From Apteryx mantelli (Eukaryota; Chordata; Aves; Apterygiformes; Apterygidae): a stretch of 64,000 bases of DNA. The stretch is from contig NC_089979.1 of the NCBI RefSeq assembly GCF_036417845.1, positions 52,180,275-52,244,274 of the forward strand, in the 5' to 3' direction. The notes beneath the pieces are model-generated. The model was not told the DNA's origin and ran no database searches. It was given only the letters and a program-made list of their open reading frames with translations. Below are positions 26,001 to 64,000 of this stretch, piece by piece (position 1 is the first letter of the stretch; each line of letters opens with the position of its first letter). The translations under genes were made by a program, and so were the position numbers.

Positions 26001-28643
26001 GAGATGCTCCAGTCCCCTAATCATCTTTGTAGCCCTTCGCTGGACTTGCTCCAGTAGTGCCACATCCCTCTTGTACTGGGGAGCCCAGAACTGGACACAG
26101 TACTCCAGATGTGGCCTCACCAGGGCTGAGGAGAGGGGGAGAATCACCTCCCTCAACCTGCTGGCAACACTCTTCCTGATGCAGCCCAGGATACCATTGG
26201 CCTTCTTGGCCACAAGGGCACATTGCTGCCTCATGCTTAACTTGGTGTCCACCAGCACTTCCAGGTCCTTCTCAGCAGAGCTGCTTTCCAGCAGGTCAAC
26301 CCCCAACCTGTCCTGGTGCATGGGGTTATTCCTCCCCAGGTGCAGGACCCTGCACTTGCCTTTGTTGAACTTCATGAGGTTCCTCTCCGCCCACCTCTCC
26401 AGCCTGTCCAGGTCTCTCTGAATGGCAGCACAGCCCTCTGGTGTATCAGCCACTCCTCCCAGTTTGGTATCGTCAGCAAACTTGCTGAGGGTGCACTCTG
26501 TGCCTTCATCCAGGTCACTGATGAAGAAGTTGAACAAGACTGGACCCAGGACTGACCCCTGGGGGACACCACTAGCTACAGGCCTCCAACTAGACTCTGC
26601 GCCGCTGATCACAACCCTCTGAGCGCTGCCATTCAGCCAGTTCTCAATCCACCTCACTGTCCACTCATCTAACCCACACTTCCTGAGCTTCTCTATGAGG
26701 ATGTTATGGGAGACAGTGTCGAAAGCCTTGCTGAAGTCAAGGTAGACAACATCCACTGCTCTCCCCTCATCTACCCAGCCGGTCATTCCATCAGAGAAGG
26801 CTATCAGATTGGTTAAGCATGATTTCCCCTTGGTGAAGCCATGCTGACTACTCCTGATCACTTTCTTGTCCTCCACATGCTTGGAGATGGCCTCCAGGAT
26901 GAGCTGCTCCATCACCTTTCCAGGGATGGAGGTGAGGCTGACTGGCCTGTAGTTTCCTGGGTCCTCCTTCTTGCCCTTTTTGAAGACTGGGGTGACATTG
27001 GCTTTCTTCCAGTCCTCGGGCACCTCTCCTGTTCTCCATGACCTTTCAAAGATGATGGAGAGTGGCCTAGCAATAATGCCTGCCAGCTCCCTCAGCACTC
27101 GTGGGTGCATCCCATCGGGGCCCATGGATTTGTGGGTGTCAAGTTTGCTTAAATGATCTCTAACTCGATCCTCCTCGACCAAGGGAAAGTCTTCCTTTCT
27201 CCAGACCTTCTCTCTTGCCTCCAGGGTCTGGGGTTCCTGAGGGCTGGCCTGAGCAGTAAAGACTGAAGCAAAGAAGGCATTCAGTAACTCTGCCTTCTCT
27301 GCATCCTTCGTCACCAGGGCACCCACCCCATTCGGCAACAGGCCCACATTTTCCCTAGTCTTCCTCTTGCTCCTGATGTTTTTGCAGAAGCCCTTCTTGT
27401 TGTCCTTGACATCCCTTGCCAGATTTAATTCCAAATGGGCCTTAGCCTTCCTCGTCGCATCCCTGCATACTCTGACAACGTTCCTATATTCCTCCCAAGT
27501 GGCCTGTCCCCCTTTCCACTTTCTGTATACTTCCTTCTTCTGGTTGAGTTTTGCCAGGAGCTCCTTGCTCATCCATGCAGGTCTCCTACCTCCTTTGCTT
27601 GACTTCCTACTCATAGGGATGCACTGCTCTTGAGCCTGGAGGAAGTGATGTTTGAATATTAACCAGCTCTCTTGAACACCCTTTCCTTCTAGGGCCATAA
27701 CCCATGGGATTCCTCCAAGCAGGTCCCCGAAGAGGCCAAAGTTTGCTCTCCTGAAGTCCAGGGTTGCGATCCTACTTAGTGCCCTGCCTCCTCCTCACAG
27801 GATCCTCAACTCCACCATCTCATGGTCACTGCAGCCAAGGCTGCCCCCGACCTTCACATCTTCCACCAGTCCTTCTTTGTTTGTTAGTACAAGGTCCAGC
27901 AGCACACCTCTCCTTGTTGGCTCCTCCACCACCTGTGTCAAGAAGTTGTCACCAATGCTCTGCAGAAGCCTCTGGGGCTGTTTGTGCCTAGCTGTGTTGT
28001 CTTTCCAGCAGATATCAGGGTGGTTGAAGTCCCCCATGAGAACCAGGGCCTGGGATCGTGAGGCTACTTCCAGCTGTCTGTAGAAGGCCTCATCGACTTC
28101 CTGATCAGGTGGCCTGTAGTAAACACCCACAACAGTGTCACCCATGCTAGCCTGCCCTTTAATCCTTACCCATAAGCTCTTGACTCGCTCTTCATCCACC
28201 CCTAGGCACAGCTCAATACACTCCAGTTGCTCTCCCACATAAACCCTTATAGAAACGCTTCTGGAACACATGACTAGATAAGGGATTAAAAGAGAGAGAG
28301 AGAGAGAGAAGCTGATGGAAACAGTTTTTTTTCGTTTGGAGTTTTTTTGTTTAACTCCAAACTTCCATGGAAAATGAAGACACAAATGTAAGGATCAACA
28401 GACCTTAAAGCATTGAGGCAAGATGACTTTCCAGGTAAGAAATACTTCTTGCATTGTTTCCTGAGAGTAATTAATTAACTTTTTCTTTTAAACAGGAGCA
28501 ACTTCATATATGGCTCATACTTAAGTAAAGAAGAAATTGCTTTCTCTGACCCTACTCCTGATGGAAAACTCTTTGCAACACAGTACTGTGGCACCGGCCA
28601 GTTCCTAGTATATAACTTCCTCAATGGACAGCATCACAGCTAA
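10917..28643 (+). CDS. ESCO1: ESCO1, C-terminal coding part (gene-level span; five exons listed separately)
   Basis: N-acetyltransferase of the Eco1/Ctf7 family. In the nucleus it acetylates the SMC3 subunit of cohesin and so helps establish sister-chromatid cohesion and stabilise loops. The five exons (10917-11048, 18437-18526, 22374-22517, 23440-23627, 28496-28643) join in frame to 233 residues plus TAA. Visible residues 12, 15, 30 and 34 form a CxxC...HxxxH zinc finger; the acetyltransferase fold follows. If the C-terminus aligns without gaps to human ESCO1 (840 aa), visible S163, E182 and D203 correspond to human S770, E789 and D810, reported as catalytically important; all three are present. 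The fragment ends [10 protein letters not shown], like the family. The paralogue ESCO2 is less likely: the zinc-finger stretch [20 protein letters not shown] is ESCO1-like and GREB1L lies next door. The N-terminal roughly 600 residues are outside the window. The last intron carries an antisense CR1 and an upstream intron a Tigger element. Confidence 0.95.
11049..18436 (+). other. ESCO1 intron (7.4 kb)
   Basis: Lies between the zinc-finger exon and the GWKKER exon. I see no further exon, no recognisable transposon and no RNA gene. Open frames are short and without family resemblance. Confidence 0.8.
18437..18526 (+). CDS. ESCO1: ESCO1 exon, start of acetyltransferase region
   Basis: This 90-nt exon holds 30 codons, [14 protein letters not shown] through YALKK. 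It has an ATTTAG acceptor and a GTATGG donor and is phase 0 at both ends. The GWKKER segment directly after the finger is conserved between ESCO1 and ESCO2. Confidence 0.95.
18905..19600 (-). mobile_element. Ancient CR1 LINE 3' fragment
   Basis: The region contains diverged but ordered CR1 tail landmarks, read as complement: CATCTAGTCCATTCC, AGGAAGTTTTCCCTAA, ACTGCAACTCAGGCTCC, CTCTTTGTAACAGC and GCTCTCCTCTAGATG. No open reading frame remains. Many indels indicate an old amniote-wide family. It sits in the ESCO1 intron upstream of 22374 and points away from the + strand CR1 next to it. Its upstream end is uncertain. Confidence 0.65.
19745..21033 (+). mobile_element. CR1 LINE, 5'-truncated, decayed reverse transcriptase and 3' end
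   Basis: Reverse-transcriptase landmarks in order are [29 protein letters not shown] (catalytic block A), [11 protein letters not shown] and FADGTKLG (the FADD active site has lost its second Asp). Shifted pieces of the CR1 C-terminus follow ([18 protein letters not shown]). The CR1 3'UTR tail comes next and ends in two ATTCTATG-type octamers (about 21017-21033), the usual CR1 terminus. One open stretch (19708-20241) survives. The element is inactive and older than the copy at 25.6 kb. Confidence 0.9.
22374..22517 (+). CDS. ESCO1: ESCO1 exon, acetyltransferase region
   Basis: This 144-nt exon holds 48 codons, from [18 protein letters not shown] to LIAEHIQW. The acceptor is TTGACAG and the donor GTAAGT; both ends are phase 0. 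It contains the [11 protein letters not shown] strand pair of the GNAT-like core. Confidence 0.95.
22518..23439 (+). other. ESCO1 intron (0.9 kb)
   Basis: Non-coding, with a somewhat GC-richer middle (about 22750-23050). No repeat or gene was recognised. Confidence 0.85.
23440..23627 (+). CDS. ESCO1: ESCO1 exon with acetyl-CoA binding core
   Basis: This 188-nt exon has 62 codons plus two bases. It has a CTTGCAG acceptor and a GTAATG donor. It encodes the [20 protein letters not shown] block, where Eco1 proteins bind acetyl-CoA, and includes the equivalents of human S770 and E789. The split AG|G codon completes in the last exon. Confidence 0.95.
25386..25427. repeat. Perfect 2 x 21-bp tandem duplication
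   Basis: The 21-bp unit (CTCTAAACTTGTAGTTTACC plus C) occurs twice without a mismatch at 25386-25406 and 25407-25427, about 170 bp from the 3' end of the young CR1. Confidence 0.95.
25507..25521. repeat. (AT)n microsatellite
   Basis: About seven AT units in the ESCO1 intron, just upstream of the young CR1. Confidence 0.9.
25600..28260 (-). mobile_element. Young CR1 LINE, 5'-truncated, ORF2 nearly intact
   Basis: The 3' end at about 25600 carries the CR1 tail octamers (CAGAATCACAGAATC on + strand). The element runs 2.66 kb and stops within the endonuclease part of ORF2, so ORF1 and the promoter are missing, as is usual for CR1 insertions. Protein sequence is of the avian CR1 type throughout. 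It lies in the last ESCO1 intron in antisense, with its 5' end about 235 bp before the last exon. An (AG)n run at 28291-28309 lies just outside the 5' break. GC content is much higher than its surroundings. Confidence 0.95.
25677..28260 (-). pseudogene. CR1 ORF2 fragment: endonuclease (partial) and reverse transcriptase
   Basis: Two open stretches share one frame and are separated only by a TGA at 27797-27795, where the family has Arg. The upstream piece is the C-terminal part of an apurinic-type endonuclease: [15 protein letters not shown], then [10 protein letters not shown] with the catalytic Asp-His. The downstream 673-residue stretch (27698-25677) is the reverse transcriptase. It includes [34 protein letters not shown] and FADDTKLGG, with all three catalytic aspartates, and ends in the C-terminal CR1 domain ([20 protein letters not shown]). 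The N-terminal endonuclease and ORF1 are missing, so the copy is not autonomous. Confidence 0.93.
28291..28309. repeat. (AG)n microsatellite
   Basis: About nine AG units just beyond the 5' end of the antisense CR1 in the last ESCO1 intron. Confidence 0.95.
28496..28643 (+). CDS. ESCO1: ESCO1 last coding exon
   Basis: The acceptor is TTTTAAACAG. The leading G completes an Arg codon, then [20 protein letters not shown] through [13 protein letters not shown], ending at TAA 28641-28643. It includes the aspartate equivalent to human D810. The exon starts only about 235 bp downstream of the 5' end of the antisense CR1. Confidence 0.95.
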
Positions 28644-29490
28644 AACGGAACTCCTGCAGGAGCAGTTACTGGAGACTTCTGCCAAAATGTACTGAATTGG
28701 TGCAGACCTTAAGCAGAAGCCAGGGCCATTTTTGTTACAGCGAACTCAGGACTGGTAACAACCAAAAGGTTGTACTATTTTATTAAAATTGTAAACAATG
28801 CAGTAATAGGCTAACTTTGTTTTTTTAAAAAAAAGATATTTTATTAACTTTTACAAAAGTTTGATTGTATTTTATCTAGTTAGTCATGTTTACATGCAGC
28901 AGAAAATTGTTCATAGTGGACTGTAAACTAATGCAAAGACTATAGTCTCGCTGATGAGTACATGCTGAAGTTCTTAATGTGGTGATATACCAGTGCTTCT
29001 TGGTACTGTAAATTATTTTATTTGGTCTCCTCCCACCAGTTCTAGAAGCAGGGTAACGCAGTTAAAAGATTGCTTGCTTGACAGAATTCAAGACTATCCT
29101 CAATTGCATCAGTGCCAGAAACGTTACAGTGCAGTAGTTGTGGTAATAATCTTCACAGATGGTATGGTTGCCTCTAGTGTGCATTACATGCATTACTAGG
29201 TGCATGAGTAACTTGGGTGCCAGCAACATAGGAAACTTTTATCCCCCTCCAAAAATTAGTTGTAGACTAAAAGGTGGAATCAGCCCCCCCAAGGAACTGG
29301 CGTAGGCTTCATTTTTCTTCAAGTACTGTACTGAGTATATACCTTTGTTAGTGGACTTCACTTTGATACTTGTCACTCCTTCATAAAGCTCTCCTCTTTT
29401 AAAGGGTTTGTATGTTGAAAAAACTGCTGTGGCCTTTCTTGATCTGTACATAATGTAGATAGATTAAAAATAAAATACTTGATAGCTTTT
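28644..29490 (+). other. ESCO1: ESCO1 3' untranslated region (probable)
   Basis: AT-rich, non-coding sequence directly after the ESCO1 stop. Overlapping ATTAAA (29463-29468) and AATAAA (29469-29474) polyadenylation hexamers suggest cleavage shortly after. An earlier ATTAAA near 28780 could give a short 3'UTR. The end is inferred from the hexamers only. Confidence 0.5.
29463..29474 (+). terminator. Candidate polyadenylation signal of ESCO1
   Basis: ATTAAA and AATAAA lie back to back on the + strand about 820 bp after the ESCO1 stop codon. They are the first canonical AATAAA I see in the 3'UTR, but no transcript evidence is available. Confidence 0.45.
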
Positions 29491-29499
29491 TTTAAGGTT

Positions 29500-30350
29500 A
29501 CTCTGTATTGATACTACGTGTGAATGAATGTTTAGTATGTTTTTATACTTCTGCATGTGAAATACTACCTTAGTAGCTAAAGGCACTGTGTGTTTTGAAG
29601 CAGTCTTTGGAGAACACAGTGATACTGCACTGTTACCTGCTGCGGTAGGTGAAAATTCCCTTTTTGACAATTGATATATTAGCTTCACCCACCAAGGATC
29701 AGTTCCCTAGTAGCTTTGAGTCAATGCAATATTGCTGTCACGTTTACAGTAAAAAGAGAGGTGGTGATTTCATCCTTGAATAATATCTATCTTAAAACCC
29801 TAATGTGAGACTGGAAAGATTTAATTGGTTTTTAAGGTTTTTTTGGTTTTAATTTTGGAACTAATATGCAGTTATTATACAGTACTTTATATTGTCCTGC
29901 ACACTATTCATGTGTCCTTAACCTTAGTCTAGAGCTGAAGCAAAGAACTAACACTGTGTCTGAAACAAACAATACCAGACTTGTGAACTATACTGCTACA
30001 CATACTGCGTGCCTGCCAGAGCAGTACTTAAAGGTGCCCAGACCAGGATATGTTTTCAGCTCTTCTTGCAATTAAGGTGACTAAAAGTTTTGGTATTTGC
30101 AGCTTGTTTACTCCTACCCATCGTCTGTTTGAAACAAAGCTCTTGTCTCAGATAGAAGTACCCACTTTGTAAAATCTATAATACTGGCATTGTACTAAAT
30201 TAACTTTTTATAAAGGCAACTAATAGCATCACTTTAGCAGTATCAAGTGGGTTTCTCAGGTGCAAGCACTCATGTTTGAAGAGCTGCAGGAATATTGTCC
30301 TGTCCATCCATCAAAGTAACAGTTAAAGGAAAAAAAAAAAGCAGTCTTAA
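29500..30350. other. Intergenic gap between ESCO1 and GREB1L 3' ends
   Basis: Roughly 0.85 kb separates the inferred ends of the two convergent transcripts. I see no long coding frame, no recognised repeat and no RNA gene. A short A-run at 30329-30340 is the only simple sequence. Confidence 0.4.
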
Positions 30351-30357
30351 ATGGTAA

Positions 30358-30377
30358 TTTAATATATTCAAATTTAA
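30358..30377 (-). terminator. Candidate polyadenylation signals of GREB1L
   Basis: Two ATTAAA hexamers on the - strand lie 14 bp apart, about 2.6 kb after the stop codon. No transcript end is available to confirm them. Confidence 0.3.
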
Positions 30378-32760
30378 TGAAAGCACATTATAAACATACC
30401 ATAGCCACAACTGCAGACAGTTTCAGTTCATAAACAATAACATGAGGTAGACTGACTAGTGAAGCTAAATTCACCAAGTTTTTGGTTAAGAAAACTTTAC
30501 ACTAGGAAAGCAACATTTTTAACCCTCTTCCAAAAGTCACAAAAAGCAATTACATAAGTTAAGCAAAAAGCATCTGAATATGATTCTTTCTTTAAATCTT
30601 AGTTTACATTCAAATTTAACCTGTGAATAGACAACAACATCTACAGGTAAAATATAATGCTGGCCAATGTAATACATTCATAAGAAGAGCCTTGATGGCG
30701 AGGCTTAAAATCAAAAGGGAATAGCAATAATCTAGTTGTCAAATAAATGGTCTCCTTTCCAGAAGTGAGCTAAAACTTTGAGCTAGACAGGCCTGCAGCT
30801 TTTGAGCTTTTTTTTTTTTTCAAATATACTTTGAAAACTCCCTGCCTCTGCACTGGAAAGAGTTACAGAAGTTGGTTTACAATTATTTGGTAATGGAAGG
30901 CAAATATGCTGACTTTCTGATTTAATTCTCAACCTTCAGGACAATTTCGCACTGCTTCACAAGAGGGCTGACTCATCATCGTAGTCTCAGCACCTGGAAT
31001 TTTAAGAACTTAGTGCAAACATCAAATAGACAAAAAGGAAACCATATTTGAACACTTCATACCTGGAACTTTTACACCAAATTAAAACTCTGGGTCAACC
31101 TTAAGCCCTTCTGGCAAAAACAGAATTATTGGAATACATTCAGGTATATATCAAAAGCTTCAAGAAGCATCTTCTATATCCCTACTTCTGTCAAGTGTTA
31201 GACTATATAAGGCAGGTTGCATCTGAAGAAGAATAAAAAATGAATCTAAAGAAATGGGTTGTTCATTTGAAAGTTGCTAATTTACAGCATCAGAATTAAG
31301 CTACATTAACACAGGCATCTGCAAGCCACTTTCCTTTAGCCTCAGTCTAATATATTATGTTTTTCATTTGTAAACATCTCTTCACAAGATAAAAAAAGGT
31401 TGCTCAATTAACACTATGTTTAAAAAAAAAATGCAGCTTTGGCAGATCCTTCTCTGATGAGTTGCAGGTCAAGTTAAGAGATATGTTGATTTCATTACAT
31501 TTTCAGGGAGTAAATTAAATTAATATTCCTGAATCAATCTTAAAAGCATGCTGCATTTTTCTTTTTGGTAAGGGAATCATGATCAGGAAGGTTTTTATTT
31601 TAGTAACATACAGAACATCAATTGGGTAACCAATGTTAACTGCAGAAGTAAAACAATACCATTCTGATTTAACCCTGACAACCAAATTCTGCTGCACCAA
31701 GTTCCTTCTGGAACAACTTAACAAGATTCAGCAACATGTTGTAATATGTTATAAGAAGAACAATGCATGATTAGCTCTACAACCAATATTTTAAAGAAGT
31801 TAATCAAAATAAAAGGGCCAACAGTGTTAGGTGATGCATTCAAAGACCTTTGCTTCTGGACAGAGTCTCTTCTGAGCAGTCCCAGCTCATGAGGAATTCT
31901 CTCCCCACTTGCCATTAGGCATCGTAAAATATGTCCAGTTTCAGACTCACTTATGTCTCTCAAACCCAGCTCAAGCAGTGCTGCCTTCCTGCACACTTTG
32001 ATATTTTCTGATTCACATATGGTTATGAATTGAAAGAAAAGGGTTTTCTGATCTTAGGTCTGCAGCCAATTGGAGCTGAGTGAAAAAGGACACAGAGTAA
32101 ATTGCATAAAGCACCCCACAAAGGCATTTGACATACAGCAGAACTCATTTCCATAACCAAAGGAGGATGAACCACAAATTTTAAAAACTTTGACAAGAGT
32201 GGAAACTGAGGGTATGTTGCTGGCAAGCTATTCTGAACTCTAACTGAAGAGAGAGCGTCTATAAGGAGGCTTGTTTGCTGAGTGGGCAGTTCACTTTTTA
32301 TCCCTGGAGTCAAGGAGGAGGTAACTAAGGGGGTGAAAAATTATGCTGCTATGAGAACCTGCGTGCACAGTGCCTGCCCTGCTTTTACTGATTTGTTCAG
32401 GTTTAAGTAGTAAACTTCTTTAAACACCTGTGGAAATTTTGCCAAAGACAGTTTCAATACATACACAATTACAAATTTTAAACTAACACTGCACAGAGAA
32501 CAAGACTATTCCTTTTAATACAAATAGCTAAGTTATATTGTAGTTTCAAACCCCTGAGTATTACTGTACCAAAGTACAGATCTGAAGAGAAACAGTGGGC
32601 TCTCCTCCACATATCTTCAATAAATTCCATATGCTATGTTGAGTCTCATATAACACATTCAAGCTAGCGGACGCTAAAAGCGGCTTCTTCCCTAGCTCAG
32701 CTGAATATTAAAAAAAAAAAAAAAAACTTCAACCAAATTACATTCTCTTCCTATACCCTA

Positions 32761-32885
32761 CAACTTGGTTGGCTATGTAATTAGTGTCATTGACTGTGAC
32801 GGATGTGAATATAACTTGAATCCATGATCCTTTAAATTATAACAGATGTGATAATTTTTTACCTAAGAATAAAGCCTACTTTAGA
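32761..32885. repeat. Diverged direct repeat, copy 1 (GREB1L 3'UTR)
   Basis: This segment resembles 33470-33580 in the same orientation. Shared landmarks are GATGTG, AACTTGAATCCA, GATCCTT and AGAATAAAG in the same order and similar spacing. I judge the similarity to be about 70 percent by eye. Confidence 0.6.
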
Positions 32886-33003
32886 ATTTTGGGAATCCTT
32901 TAGAGTAGTCTAGATAAATATTGGTTGCACTTTGCTCCACAGTGATTGTACTTTTAAAAAAAAAAGTTCTTTTTTTCTTTTGTTATCAGTGTCTTATCAA
33001 AGC

Positions 33004-63854
<30,851 letters not shown>

Positions 63855-64000
63855 TCAACAACAGGATTCAGACAAATCCCTGAGACGCCCTAGTAAGAAG
63901 AGCATTATCAGAATGCATTTTCTCTCAAAATGGGGACTGAAATTTGCTTCTTGGCTTCTAGATCTCTTCCAAAAAGCACTCAAAGACTTCTCACATTGCC

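Larger units (their letters stand above)
23628..28495 (+). other. ESCO1 last intron, hosting the young CR1
   Basis: About 2 kb of unremarkable intron, then the AT repeat, the 21-bp tandem duplication and the CR1. Without the CR1 the intron would be about 2.2 kb. Confidence 0.85.
30358..33003 (-). other. GREB1L: GREB1L 3' untranslated region (probable)
   Basis: About 2.6 kb of AT-rich non-coding sequence lies downstream of the GREB1L stop. Candidate ATTAAA signals on the - strand are at 30377-30372 and 30363-30358; an alternative AATAAA is at 31599-31594. It contains an 18-base A-run (about 32709-32726) and one copy of a diverged direct repeat (32761-32885). The extent is inferred. Confidence 0.45.

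Noticed and set aside
26071..26421. Several open frames of 60-116 codons on the + strand across 25.6-28.0 kb
   Set aside because: They are antisense shadows of the GC-rich CR1 ORF2 on the - strand.
10917..28643. Assignment of the + strand gene to ESCO2
   Set aside because: The zinc-finger and core residues follow ESCO1, and GREB1L next door fits only the ESCO1 locus.

Overview
This is vertebrate genomic DNA, most likely from a bird. Coding sequence is sparse, introns are long and AT-rich, and splice sites are canonical GT-AG. The interspersed repeats are CR1 LINEs in several age classes, one of them young with an almost intact ORF2 of avian type. There are no operons, CRISPR arrays, rRNA genes or recognisable tRNA genes.

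Two protein-coding genes lie tail to tail. On the + strand (10917-28643) are the last five coding exons of ESCO1, the cohesin acetyltransferase: the C2H2-type zinc finger and the whole acetyltransferase domain. Its 3'UTR probably ends near 29.5 kb, and its N-terminal exons lie before the window. On the - strand (63775 down to 33004) are the last 18 coding exons of GREB1L, giving about 1,155 C-terminal residues in one consistent reading frame, with a probable 3'UTR down to about 30.36 kb. I assigned exon ends by requiring GT/AG borders and matching phases at every junction. The ESCO1/GREB1L tail-to-tail order matches human chromosome 18.

Mobile and foreign DNA, in order: a nearly full-length Tigger1-like pogo-family DNA transposon in a TA target site (6509-8829); an ancient CR1 3' fragment (- strand, about 18905-19600) beside a younger, decayed CR1 (+ strand, about 19745-21033); a young CR1 (- strand, about 25600-28260) with one in-frame stop in an otherwise open ORF2; a nuclear copy of the mitochondrial ND6 gene (36369-36882); and a very old CR1 fossil (+ strand, about 48280-49320). 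All except the last two lie in ESCO1 introns; the ND6 copy and the fossil lie in GREB1L introns.

The best discovery candidate is the Tigger1-like element. As far as I can compare from memory, it is strikingly close to the mammalian Tigger1 consensus, yet it sits in a genome with bird-type CR1s. That pattern points to horizontal transfer rather than descent. The two genes are single-copy host genes, and I see no direct functional link between them beyond conserved neighbourhood.
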